Origin: Kalmanozyma brasiliensis GHG001
Lineage: Eukaryota > Basidiomycota > Ustilaginomycetes > Ustilaginales
Assembly: GCF_000497045.1 (NCBI RefSeq)
Contig: NW_015961960.1
Location: 126,853-190,852 of the forward strand
Reading direction: 5' to 3'
DNA: 64,000 nucleotides
The notes below the pieces were generated by a model. That model made no database searches and was not told the DNA's origin. It saw only the letters and a program-made list of their open reading frames with translations. This document shows, piece by piece, positions 20,949 through 30,175 of the stretch; within the stretch, counting starts at the first letter, position 1; each line of letters begins with the position of its first letter. The position numbers and the translations under genes were made by a program.

Positions 20949-22700
20949 ATGACGGGCGCGAGAGCATTTGCAGGCGTGGCCGAGCGCCACCTCGCGCGGC
21001 GAACCACAGCCCCTCAACGTGCGACTGCGTCCGGATCGGCGTCACCACGGTCGCTGGTGCTGCCACACGCAGCCTCATCATCAAGGACAATATCCACGAC
21101 TACAGCTACAGCATCGTCGCGAATGGGCAGAGGCTCTCGCTACACGATCTCGAGGAATCATCGCGGCCCCAGCAGAGCGTCTGCTGCGTCTCACACGCCT
21201 CACCATGCTTCGGGGCAGACCACTTCTCACGCTCCAGCACCGACACAGCATGCCAAGCCCGCTGCCGAGCCCGTGGCTCAGACCACGGAGTCTTCAACCG
21301 ACCCTTCATCAGCATCGCCGCCAGTACCCACCGATCCAGCCGTGCACGTCCCCGCCATCGTCCCCGATGCGCCTCAGGACGTGCTCCAGTCCTCCTCTCC
21401 CTCCTTCTTTGGCGCAACCCGCTTGCTTACCCAATCGGCCCTGGTCGTCACACGCGAGATCGAGATGATGAACATCTTCCTTGGCTTTGAGCAGGCCAAC
21501 AAGTATTCCATCCACGCCCCATCCGGCGAGCTGGTGGGCTACCTTGCCGAGGAGGAGCAGGGTCTGCTTGGCGGTGCGTTGCAACGACAGCTCCTGCGGA
21601 CGCACCGACCCTTTCGTGCCACAGTGATGGATACACAGGGCAAGCCAGTGCTCATGATTCGCAGGCCGTTCACGTGGATCAATTCCACAGCGCACATTTA
21701 TGCGGTGAGGGAGGATTATCCGGCTGGGTACGGCGCCCCGCAGGATAAGGATCTGGAGCTGATTGGGGAGGTGCAGCAGCGGTGGCATTTGTACAGACGG
21801 AAGTACGAGCTTTTCCTCAAGAGACGTGGGGAGGAGGGAGAGAGCTTTGTGCAGTTTGCCGGCATCGACGCACCGTTGCTCAGCTGGGCCTTCCTCATGC
21901 AAGACGCAGACGGTAAGCTCGTCGGTGCCATCGATCGCAATTTCAGAGGCCTTGGGAGGGAGATCTTCACCGACACAGGCCAGTACGTGTTGCGCTTCGA
22001 CTCGGTCGGCGAGACAGCGATGACAGACGCTCGACTTGCCGCTTCAGCCGCCTCAGATGGGCCTCAGAACAAGCAGACCGGAATTGCGGAAGGCATGGAG
22101 CTGGTCGAGAGCCACGGTACACGCGCGCTGACACTCGACGAGCGGACCGTCGCACTTGCCACGGCAGTCAGCATCGACTTTGACTATTTCAGTCGCCACT
22201 CTGAAGGCATGCACGGAGGAGGAGGCATGTTCCCTTGGATGATGATGCCCGGCATGGGTGGAGGAGGACAGCCGGCGGAAACACCACAAGGCGGGCCGAA
22301 TAACGAGAACGTTCCGCAGAACCCCGCTGCCGGAGACGGCGGCTTTGGAACAGGTGTCGCGGGAGGAGCGATTGGAAACGGAATGGACTATCCATACGGC
22401 GCATCTGACTCGGGCATGAGCGAGGACGGCAGGCTTGGTCAGCCACCTTCAAATCCGAACGACTACGGGCAGGATCCAATGCCTCCCCCGCAACAGCAGA
22501 ACGAAAGCCCGTGGTGGAGCTCAGAACAGCAACAGCAGGGCGGAGGGGAGGTGTGGGGCGAAGGAAGATCCGACCCCTGGGCCGGTGCTGGAGACACGCA
22601 GCCACAACAGGAAGAGAGCTTCTGGGGAGGCTGGGGCGGTGGTGGAGGTGATAGTGACGGTGGTGGTGGTGGCTGGGGCGGCTTCTTTGGCGATGAGTGA
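20949..22700 (+). CDS. AIM25: Mitochondrial phospholipid scramblase-family protein (AIM25 type)
   Basis: 583 residues from the ATG at 20949. The first 60 residues are rich in Ala/Arg/Ser/Thr with no acidic cluster, as expected for a mitochondrial presequence. The scramblase domain spans about 162-417: a conserved start (LTQSALVVTREIEMMN), NKYSIHAPSGELVGYLAEEE, RPFRATVMDTQGKPVLMIRRPF, a core with LLSWAFLMQDADGKLVGAID, and NFRGLGREIFTDTGQYVLRF. The C-terminal 165 residues are Gly/Met/Pro/Gln-rich and disordered. Yeast Aim25 and human PLSCR3 are the mitochondrial members; lipid scrambling by the fungal protein is inferred. The open frame upstream of 20949 starts without an ATG, so this start is preferred. 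Confidence 0.85.
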   Translation: MTGARAFAGVAERHLARRTTAPQRATASGSASPRSLVLPHAASSSRTISTTTATASSRMGRGSRYTISRNHRGPSRASAASHTPHHASGQTTSHAPAPTQHAKPAAEPVAQTTESSTDPSSASPPVPTDPAVHVPAIVPDAPQDVLQSSSPSFFGATRLLTQSALVVTREIEMMNIFLGFEQANKYSIHAPSGELVGYLAEEEQGLLGGALQRQLLRTHRPFRATVMDTQGKPVLMIRRPFTWINSTAHIYAVREDYPAGYGAPQDKDLELIGEVQQRWHLYRRKYELFLKRRGEEGESFVQFAGIDAPLLSWAFLMQDADGKLVGAIDRNFRGLGREIFTDTGQYVLRFDSVGETAMTDARLAASAASDGPQNKQTGIAEGMELVESHGTRALTLDERTVALATAVSIDFDYFSRHSEGMHGGGGMFPWMMMPGMGGGGQPAETPQGGPNNENVPQNPAAGDGGFGTGVAGGAIGNGMDYPYGASDSGMSEDGRLGQPPSNPNDYGQDPMPPPQQQNESPWWSSEQQQQGGGEVWGEGRSDPWAGAGDTQPQQEESFWGGWGGGGGDSDGGGGGWGGFFGDE

Positions 22701-22981
22701 CGGTGGTGGTGAATGTGTGATGGCCATTCATGACGCCGAAACGAACGCAACGTCACCTCTCTGCTTTGGCAAATTTCACAGTTGGCGCTCCGGTCTGATC
22801 TGATGAGCTGCGCTGTTGGGCATCATGCTTGTGCAGCATGCTTGTGTTGGTCAAGCGTCTGTCGACCATCAATCTTGTTGCTACGATGTCGACAGTATCC
22901 GATGTCGATAGTTTTCACACGTTGGGTGCTGTGAGGCGAGTTCTCCTTCGCTCCTAAGTCTTCACTGACAGTCCCCCGCCA
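22701..22981. other. Convergent 3' region between scramblase and MGR2
   Basis: 281 bases of probable 3' UTRs. They contain a direct repeat of GCATGCTTGTG-like sequence near 22823-22845 and nothing else recognised. Confidence 0.4.
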
Positions 22982-23434
22982 TCATGCCCGCTTTCGCTCC
23001 TCCACCTCGACCCGTCCCCCTCTCGCCCTGCTCATCAGCTCCTCCTGCTGTCTCAACGCCACCGCTCTCTGCATAGGCGTCAGGTACGGATTTGCCTCGA
23101 TCCCTTCTGTCCTCAACACGGTTCCGATCGACATGAAGAACCCAAACGTCGCTGCGGAGCTGAGCATGAACTGGGAGAGCGTGCCGAGTGCGCCTCTTGG
23201 TCCAGGTCCCGCACGGAGGATCTGAATGCCGCCACCGATGAAGCCGATCGTCAGGCCGACCAGTGTGCCTGTCATGGCGCCCATTTTGACTGCAGCATTC
23301 CAAAGAAAGGGAAAGAGAGGGGGTCAGTGGATGAGGAGCAAGGATGAGGGGGGGAAGAGATTCGAGCACGTACTTTTCTGGAAGACCGTCGGCTCGCCGC
23401 CTGGCATCCCTTGCATCTGCGGCGGAGGAGGCAT
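22982..23434 (-). CDS. MGR2: Mgr2/ROMO1-type TIM23 subunit, two exons
   Basis: Minus-strand exons 23374-23434 and 22982-23289 join to 122 residues. Exon 1 gives the Pro-rich start (MPPPPQMQGMPGGEPTVFQK) and exon 2 continues IKMGAMTGTLVGLTIGF. Two membrane segments (about 24-46 and 60-80) flank a GPGPRGALGTL loop, and the second contains FFMSIGTVLR, the Mgr2/ROMO1 signature. Mgr2 is a small inner-membrane protein of the TIM23 presequence translocase that controls lateral release of precursors. The 84-nt intron has donor GTACGT, a CACTGACCC branch region and a CTGCAG acceptor. A start inside exon 2 (the Met at 23284) would lose the conserved N-terminus. Confidence 0.88.
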
Positions 23435-23772
23435 CCTGCTATTTTTATATGGGGTGTGTGTGAGGTGGTGCGATGGAGTTTGCTGTCGTGTTGCAGACGT
23501 TGACGAGGTTAGACAGGAGGAAGAAGGCTTTGACAGGCGAAAGCTCTAAAAACGGCTCCGATCTTTCCCCGGCCACCGAAAGAAAAAAAATGTGTCAGAT
23601 CGCCTTCCCCAGGCCTGTGCAAAAAAGTGTCAAACCTCCACCTGCAGCTGTGCCTTGACCACCCTGCAACCCCGACCAACACCATCCTTGCTTTGCTGTT
23701 GTAGCCTTTCGCAGAAGCGATCACATTCTCCGACTTTAGCAAGCCATCTGAGACTCAGCGATATCGTCCGTC
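23435..23772. promoter_or_regulatory. Divergent promoter region MGR2/macrodomain gene
   Basis: 338 bases between divergent start codons. The only visible feature is a short A run at 23582-23590. Confidence 0.45.
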
Positions 23773-24435
23773 ATGGCCACGAAGCTCTCAGCAATCCCGA
23801 CGCTGGCCTCGCTCTACGCGTCGTCCACCATCGCCGCACCGTCGCCCTCCACGCTCGCCTCGTCCATCTACCCCTTTGCCCACCTCCTCTCTCTGCACTG
23901 CGGCGACATCACCTCCCTTTCCATCGATGCGATCGTCAATGCGGCCAACAACTCGCTCCTCGGAGGTGGAGGTGTCGATGGCGCCATCCATCGCGCTGCC
24001 GGTCCCGATTTGCTCAAGGAATGCCGTACGCTCAACGGCTGCGATACCGGCTCTGCAAAAACTACGAAGGGCTACAACCTCCCAGCGAAACATGTGATCC
24101 ACACCGTTGGACCCGTGTATAAATCCAGCAAGCACGAGGAGAGCGAAAAGCTGCTAAGGAGCGCATATCGGAACAGTCTGGAAGAGGCAAAGCGGGTTGG
24201 CGCGAGAAGCGTCGCTTTCCCAAGCATCTCAACGGGCGTCTACGGATACCCGTTCGACAAAGCTGCCACCGCCGCACTGGACGAGATCGGTTGCTGGCTG
24301 GAGAATGGGAATAGCAAGAATGTTGAGAGGATCATTCTCTGTTGCTTTTCGCAGAAGGATTATGATAAGTACACCGAGCTGGCTCCCACAGTCTTTCCGC
24401 CACAGGACGTGTTCGAGAAGTACGCTGAGGCGTGA
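23773..24435 (+). CDS. MacroD-type macrodomain ADP-ribose hydrolase
   Basis: A 220-residue single-domain protein. After a hydrophobic N-terminal 35 residues the macro fold shows LHCGDITSLSIDAIVNAANN (41-60), the ADP-ribose diphosphate loop GGGGVDGAIHRAAG (64-77), AKHVIHTVGP (105-114) and the second ligand loop PSISTGVYGYP (150-160). The catalytic-type NAANN and GVDGAI sequences place it with MacroD1/MacroD2 and E. coli YmdB, which remove mono-ADP-ribose from acidic residues or hydrolyse O-acetyl-ADP-ribose. The N-terminal stretch could be a targeting signal; this is not certain. The gene converges with MAP2, 146 bp between stops. Confidence 0.9.
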   Translation: MATKLSAIPTLASLYASSTIAAPSPSTLASSIYPFAHLLSLHCGDITSLSIDAIVNAANNSLLGGGGVDGAIHRAAGPDLLKECRTLNGCDTGSAKTTKGYNLPAKHVIHTVGPVYKSSKHEESEKLLRSAYRNSLEEAKRVGARSVAFPSISTGVYGYPFDKAATAALDEIGCWLENGNSKNVERIILCCFSQKDYDKYTELAPTVFPPQDVFEKYAEA

Positions 24436-24581
24436 CGCTGAAGCGCAATACCGAAGGGGTGGGATCTCATCCATTGTGCCAGAAGAGAGCAGAAGCAGAA
24501 ACCATGCAACGGAAAACAGTGACCTGTGAATGGCTGAGATATTGCGATATCGATAATACAGGGATGTGTTTTGCATACGAA

Positions 24582-25970
24582 TCAGTAGTCGGTTCCTCGC
24601 GAAACGACCTCCTTGCACGTCGGTCGCAACAAGATCGTGTGTTCGTACTGTGCGGTCATAGCCCCTGCAACATCGCACAGCGGTGGGTAGTCCTGAACGA
24701 TGCCGAGCGAGACGAGGTGCTTGAGCCCGAGCAAGTAGTTCTTCTCGCCGACGCGGTCGAGGTATCGCCTGCAGAAGGGGAGCGAGTCAAAGTGCTTGTT
24801 GATGGTGTGAAGCAGGCTGTGTGCCGAGTGGACGCGAATCGGAATCGACTTGGGTAGGTTCTTCTTGCGTGCGTAATGCGAGCACTCGCCCTGGTCAATG
24901 ACGTATCCTCGACCGGTCGAGCCGAACGTCTCGATGGCGTAGTACTCGCCTTCCTCCATCTTGACGTCGAGGTCGGGCATGTTGACGATGGGGACCGACT
25001 TGCCGCCGTGGATCGAGTAGCGCTCGATGCTGTGGCCGTTGAGGTTCTGAACGCACTTGACCTGGTGGGTCTTGCCCTCGGCCTCGAATTCGTGCGACTC
25101 CATGACTTCTTGGATCGAGCCACCAATCTCGCCGAGACGAGCGTCGATACCGGCCGCCTTGACACCTGCGTTGGTGGCCGCCTTGACCGCAGCCAGCAAA
25201 GGGTCCCAAGTGGGTTGGAAGGTGAGCGTGAAAGCAGAGTCGACGATGCGGCCCTTGACGTGAACACCGAAATCGACCTTGAGGACGTCTGTCGCCTGGA
25301 GCACTCGCTTGTCACCCGCGTTGGGTGTGTAGTGGGCAGCGCAGTCGTTGAGCGAAACACCCGTGGGGAAGCCGATACCGGACTCGAAGCCTTCCGCCTC
25401 GACGAGCGCACGGGTATTATCCTCGACAAGCTCGGCGATCTCGATCATGGACATGCCGGGTTTGATGGCACTCTGGGCGTATTGACGCACTTGCCTGTGC
25501 ACCTCACCAGCTCGACGAATGATGTTGTAGTCGAAGCCTTCCTCCTGCTGAACAAGCCTCTCTCGCTCGCGAAGTTCCTCGTCGGTGACTCTTTTCCTCT
25601 CCTCGCTGAACTTGGAGGTGTCGTACTGCTGAATCTCGCCGACGGGGTACTTGCCATTGGTGAAGATCTTTGTCAGACCAACACGAGGAGGCACGGTCTG
25701 AGTGAGCTTGGCCTTGGACTTCTTCTTCTTCTTTTTGTTCTTCTTCTTCTTCTTTGCTGCGCCGTTGGCGCCGGCTGCACCAGCCTCTCCGTCCTCCTCC
25801 TCCTCGTCGTCATCATCATCGTCGCCTTCGTCGTCGTTGTTGTCACCGTTTGCGTGGCCGTTGGTGCCGTTGGTACCGTTCGAGGCGGGGAGGTTGGTTT
25901 GTGCGAGCTTGTCGGCGACCTTGTCGACAGAGGCGGCGCTGCCGTTGGAAGCGGCGGTGGCAGCGGTCAT
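24582..25970 (-). CDS. MAP2: Methionine aminopeptidase 2
   Basis: A 462-residue cytosolic metalloprotease that removes the initiator Met. The N-terminus has the type 2 signature of an acidic run (about 44-61) followed by a lysine run (73-88), which in the family mediates ribosome and eIF2 association. The pita-bread catalytic domain shows the five metal ligands D233, D244, H313, E347 and E443, plus H213, the position bound covalently by fumagillin in human MetAP2. Sequences around them, such as [15 protein letters not shown] and [17 protein letters not shown], are near canonical. The ATG at 25970 is chosen because the upstream open frame lacks conserved sequence and reads like a leader. Confidence 0.95.
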   Translation of the reverse strand: MTAATAASNGSAASVDKVADKLAQTNLPASNGTNGTNGHANGDNNDDEGDDDDDDEEEEDGEAGAAGANGAAKKKKKNKKKKKKSKAKLTQTVPPRVGLTKIFTNGKYPVGEIQQYDTSKFSEERKRVTDEELRERERLVQQEEGFDYNIIRRAGEVHRQVRQYAQSAIKPGMSMIEIAELVEDNTRALVEAEGFESGIGFPTGVSLNDCAAHYTPNAGDKRVLQATDVLKVDFGVHVKGRIVDSAFTLTFQPTWDPLLAAVKAATNAGVKAAGIDARLGEIGGSIQEVMESHEFEAEGKTHQVKCVQNLNGHSIERYSIHGGKSVPIVNMPDLDVKMEEGEYYAIETFGSTGRGYVIDQGECSHYARKKNLPKSIPIRVHSAHSLLHTINKHFDSLPFCRRYLDRVGEKNYLLGLKHLVSLGIVQDYPPLCDVAGAMTAQYEHTILLRPTCKEVVSRGTDY

Positions 25971-27186
25971 CTTGCCTGCGGGAGAGAGTGTGCGAGATGC
26001 CTTGGGTTCTGTGTTGCTCCGGGGTGAGTCGGGTCCGCGAAAGGAACGAAGGTGGTGTGAGGAGCGCTTGATCTGCGCGCTCCGAGGACGGAAGTCTGCG
26101 CTCGGTGCTGTGGTGTGGATGAAGTAGAGAGAGGATGATGCCGACGGGTGGCTTGCAGGGGGTGGAAGGTGTGGAAGCAAATCTGCAATTCAATCAAACT
26201 GAGCTTGACCTTCAACCGAGTAGTGTCTGTGCCTCGCTGCGCAGCGCAAAATTTAAAGAAGAGGCCGTCAAGCGACCCTTTTTTCGAGCACCGAAGCGCA
26301 GCAAGCCATGATGACTTTCTGCAGTCTAGGCAAAGCTCAAAATTTGGTCAAAGCTGTCTCGGGCGGCTAGACCTACATCGACCCGATGGACGTCTGGACC
26401 CTGACAGATTTAAGGCGATGCAGCAAACGAACTTTTTCGGTGACCTGCAACCCTTTCGGCACAACTTCGCCGTGAGAGCTGACTGGTTGGCCCCGCTTCG
26501 ATGCTTTGCAGTCACCACGCAGCAAGCAAATGACATTTCATTCTCACGCCTGTCGCAAGGTTCTTTGGATGGAGCGAGCTCAGCTTGGTGAGCAGTGAGC
26601 AGCTCACTCAGCCAAGATCACAGAGCTCGCCTTCTGAGAACAGCGTCTGTTCCCACGCAGCGGAAACGGGCCGTGAAGGTGGGAAAACGCGACGAGCTAA
26701 ATTTTTTGTTTCTTCTCAGAGTCAGGGTCGTCGACTCGTAAATTTCGGAAAGATCCTTTTGCCGTGTGATTTTTCTTTTGCCCACCTTTGCCCACCAGAC
26801 CTTGAGAGAGGCGCAGTCACAACGTGTAGAGAGAGCAGAGAGCAGAGGGACGATCGGCCCAAAGCCGAAAGCTGAGGAGTCTGTGACCGATGCCTTACCA
26901 CGCTCGCTCACACAGACAGACAGACAGACAGACAGACAGAGAGACCCTGAAGCAAAGCTAAAAGTCTTGCGCAGAGAGCGACGAGCAGCCATCGGTCAAC
27001 TTTGGCGCAGCAGCTGGCAGGCAGCCAACATTGTCACGACCTCATCGCTGCTTCTTGCTTCCTCTCCTTTAGGTATCCACCTCACCACTTACCAGCGTCG
27101 CTTCCTCCTTCGCTCTTCATTCCCACCTTTCTCATCTCGAGAACACACAGCGTGCGTCGCGTACACCACTACCGACGACCTCAATC
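25971..27186. other. Divergent region MAP2/ADE4
   Basis: 1.2 kb with no credible coding frame, holding both promoters. The ADE4 leader contains (CAGA)7. The 60 bp before the ADE4 ATG is pyrimidine- and CA-rich. Confidence 0.5.
26913..26940. repeat. (CAGA)7 tetranucleotide microsatellite
   Basis: Seven perfect tandem copies of CAGA, about 250 bp upstream of the ADE4 start, probably in its leader or proximal promoter. Confidence 0.9.
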
Positions 27187-28980
27187 ATGTGTGGAATCAC
27201 CGCTCTCCTCTTGGCTTCGGCCGATCAGTCCGCTGCGCCCGAGATCAACGAGGCGCTCTCCCTCCTCCAGCATCGTGGTCAAGATGCTGCTGGTATCGTC
27301 ACTTGCGGTGACAAGGGTCGTTTCCACCAGACCAAGGCTAACGGCATGGTCCGCGACGTCTTTGACGTCAACGCCATCGCCCGTCTCCAGGGCAGCATGG
27401 GCGTAGGCCACGTTCGATACCCCACCGCTGGCTCCTCTGCTCACAGCGAGGCCCAGCCTTTCTACGTCAACTCGCCCTACGGCATCACTTTCGCTCACAA
27501 CGGTAACCTCATCAACACCGACGAGCTCCGTCGCTTCCTCGATGCCGATGCTCACCGACACATCAACACCGACTCGGATTCCGAGGTGCTTCTCAACGTC
27601 TTTGCCAACAACTTGCAAAAGACGGGCAAGTTTCGTATCAACGAGGAGGACATCTTCACTGCTATTCGGGATCTCATGAAGCAGTGCAAGGGTGGCTACA
27701 CCTGCTGCGCCATGCTTGCCGGTTTCGGTATCATCGCCTTCCGTGACCCCAATGGTATCCGACCTCTCGGCATGTGCTCGCGTCCCTCGTCCGCCGCTCA
27801 GTGCGAGCAGCTCGAGGGCCACGGTCGAGACTACTGCTTTACCTCCGAGTCGGTCGTCTGCGATGCGCTTGGTTTCGAGGACTTCGAGGACATCAAGGCC
27901 GGTGAGGCGGTCATCATCACAAAGCACGCTGTCTCGCGCCGCATCCTCACGCCTCCTGCCGACTCGCCAGATGCATTCTCTTTCTCTCCCGACATCTTTG
28001 AGTACGTCTACTTTGCTCGTCCTGACAGTGTCATGGACGGTGTCTCGGTCTACCGTTCGCGCATGGCCATGGGTGACAAGCTCGCCGACGAGGTCCGTCG
28101 TCAGCTCCAGTCCACCGGGGTAAACGTGGACGTCGTCATCCCCGTCCCAGATACCTCGCGTGTGGCCGCGCTTCAGCTGGCCCAGAACCTCGGCGTACCC
28201 TACCGTGAAGGTTTCATCAAGAACCGTTACGTCGGCCGCACCTTCATCATGCCCGGCCAGAGCGTGCGTCGCAAGAACGTCCGCCGCAAGCTCAATGCCA
28301 TGGCGCTCGAGTTCAACAACAAGAACGTCCTCATCGTCGACGACTCGATTGTCCGAGGAACCACTTCAAAAGAGATCATTCAGATGGCGCGCGATGCGGG
28401 AGCCAAGAAGGTCATCATGGCCTCGTGTGCGCCGCCCATCCGCTACTCGAATGTGTACGGTATCGACATGCCCTCGCGCCAGGAGCTCGTCGCTTACGGG
28501 CGCAGTGTCGAGCAGGTCGCCGAATACATCCAGGCCGATCTGGTCATCTACCAGACGCTCGAGGACCTCATCGACTCGGTGCAGCAGTTCAACCCGGAAC
28601 TCAAGCACTTTGACTGCTCCGTATTCGACGGCCAGTACGTCACTGGCGGTGTCGATGCCGAGTACATTGCGCATCTTGAGCACCTCCGCAGTGAGAACGC
28701 CAAGGCCAAGAAGGCAGCAGGCAAGATCCCGGTTATCGCAGAGAGCCAAAAGAAGTTGTATGCGAGCCGTGCCAGCCCTTCGGCGTCGAGTGTGGCGAAC
28801 GACGATAAGCATCCGTCGGACGCCACGGCCGCCCTGCTCAACGGCCACGCGAACGGCAACAGGAAACGACGCCTCACCGACGAGGAGGTCGAGGAGGAAG
28901 AGAAGCAGCAGAACGTCGGCTGCTCCGGGCCCATGAACGGCGCAGACGACATTGGGCTGTTCAACAGCTGGACTCGTTGA
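27187..28980 (+). CDS. ADE4: Amidophosphoribosyltransferase (first step of purine synthesis)
   Basis: A 597-residue single-exon enzyme that makes 5-phosphoribosylamine from PRPP and glutamine. The catalytic Cys follows the initiator Met (MCGITALLL); no propeptide is present, as in yeast Ade4. The glutaminase half shows LLQHRGQDAAGIVT, GHVRYPTAG and SPYGITFAHNGNL. The phosphoribosyltransferase half has the PRPP-binding motif VLIVDDSIVRGTTSKE (about 382-397). The last 55-60 residues are a hydrophilic tail rich in Glu/Lys/Gly that exceeds the yeast protein of about 510 residues. Strong codon bias suggests high expression. The gene converges with CWF18. Confidence 0.96.
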   Translation: MCGITALLLASADQSAAPEINEALSLLQHRGQDAAGIVTCGDKGRFHQTKANGMVRDVFDVNAIARLQGSMGVGHVRYPTAGSSAHSEAQPFYVNSPYGITFAHNGNLINTDELRRFLDADAHRHINTDSDSEVLLNVFANNLQKTGKFRINEEDIFTAIRDLMKQCKGGYTCCAMLAGFGIIAFRDPNGIRPLGMCSRPSSAAQCEQLEGHGRDYCFTSESVVCDALGFEDFEDIKAGEAVIITKHAVSRRILTPPADSPDAFSFSPDIFEYVYFARPDSVMDGVSVYRSRMAMGDKLADEVRRQLQSTGVNVDVVIPVPDTSRVAALQLAQNLGVPYREGFIKNRYVGRTFIMPGQSVRRKNVRRKLNAMALEFNNKNVLIVDDSIVRGTTSKEIIQMARDAGAKKVIMASCAPPIRYSNVYGIDMPSRQELVAYGRSVEQVAEYIQADLVIYQTLEDLIDSVQQFNPELKHFDCSVFDGQYVTGGVDAEYIAHLEHLRSENAKAKKAAGKIPVIAESQKKLYASRASPSASSVANDDKHPSDATAALLNGHANGNRKRRLTDEEVEEEEKQQNVGCSGPMNGADDIGLFNSWTR

Positions 28981-29271
28981 TCAAAAGAAACGTGGCTCGT
29001 CGGCTTTGTTGATAAGTATAATCCAAAAAGCATGTCTCTTTACTGCACTTCTACTCAGAATCTGATTCGGTTACGGTTTCGTCTTGGGGGCAAAGTGTCT
29101 GCGTGTGTGTCCACTGCAGAGCGCGCAAGCGGGGCGAGAGCTTTGAGGTCATGCTGGTATGATGGAGCGATACAAATACAAGTGCGATGTTGGTACAGAG
29201 GCACGGAGCGACGCCGCGTGGATCAGAGGTATACATGTGGATGCCGTGTGCGAGCAGTTGTCGAAAGTGCT

Positions 29272-29817
29272 CTACTCTCCATCGCTTCCGCTTTCCTCTT
29301 CTGAAAGATCCGAGCTGCCTTGACCCAAGTCGGCCGTTGCCGAAGCAGCAATCTCGGCGGTCAGCCCCGTGACATTCTCCTCGTTTCGATCAGCATTCGC
29401 ATCCAAGCCCGCCGCCCTTTGCTGGGCTTGTATCCTCTGTCTGATCAGCAGGATCACTGCCTCTTTATCTCTCCTCTCCAGCTTCTTCAACCTCTTTTCG
29501 AGATCCCGTTTGAGATCCCAATTGGGTCGTTTGGGGGCGATGTTGTCGAGGTCGAGGTCTTCTTGCCTTCTCAGCTCGTCTTGGGCTATTGTCTGCTGCT
29601 GTAGGCCATCGACGTCCTTTTCGACGGTGTCAGGAAGGTCGCGTGCGGATGTGAAGCGTTTCATCTGCCCCGTGATGGGGTCGTAGTTGCGGAAGTGACG
29701 TTTGATGAGGAGGGATGCATCGTCGGGGAGGGTGGTGCCGGCCTGCTCGGCTGCACGTCTTTGGCGCAGCAGGTCGAGCTTCTGCTTGCGCGCTGCAGAG
29801 AAGGCTTCCAGTGACAT
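29272..29817 (-). CDS. CWF18: Cwf18/CCDC12-type spliceosome component
   Basis: A 181-residue, charged, largely helical protein. It matches the Cwf18 family along its length: an N-terminal SLEAFSAARKQKLDLLRQR (2-20), the central core RHFRNYDP (40-47), NIAPKRPNWDLKRD (92-105) and the Lys/Arg-rich helix KKLERRDKEAVILLIRQRI (111-129), ending in an acidic tail. Cwf18 (human CCDC12) is a component of the activated Prp19/Cdc5 spliceosome. The ATG at 29817 begins the conserved region; 32 further in-frame codons upstream are not conserved. Confidence 0.85.
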   Translation of the reverse strand: MSLEAFSAARKQKLDLLRQRRAAEQAGTTLPDDASLLIKRHFRNYDPITGQMKRFTSARDLPDTVEKDVDGLQQQTIAQDELRRQEDLDLDNIAPKRPNWDLKRDLEKRLKKLERRDKEAVILLIRQRIQAQQRAAGLDANADRNEENVTGLTAEIAASATADLGQGSSDLSEEESGSDGE

Positions 29818-30175
29818 GGCGGCGGATGGCCAGGATGGTGGCTGTGGACTGGAGAGAAGACGCAGATGGTAAGAAGGTTGGAAAGAAGGTTGAAGGTTGA
29901 AGCGGTCAGGCATGCCAAATTCGAGGCGTTCGGATTTCGGACATGAAGCTCGTCGCAGGCTTCAGGGTCCTTGCTCAGCACCACTTTCCACTCTTACTGG
30001 CCACCACATCCTCATCTCACTCTCAACGCACAGGCCTCAACACCGACCAGAACCGTCAGCTCGCTGCCTCACAGCATCCATCGATCACATGCTGCGTCGC
30101 TGACCAGCTCAACAACGCGGGCCGAGCTGCCACACACCATCACACGACACCTTCGCACTTGATCCAGTCGCAACC
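29818..30175. promoter_or_regulatory. Divergent promoter region CWF18/SWC2
   Basis: 358 bases between divergent start codons, CA- and CT-rich toward the plus-strand gene. No distinct element is recognised. Confidence 0.45.

Noticed and set aside
24876..26027. 383-codon plus-strand open frame opposite MAP2
   Set aside because: Codon-aligned shadow; the minus strand carries a full set of MetAP2 metal ligands.
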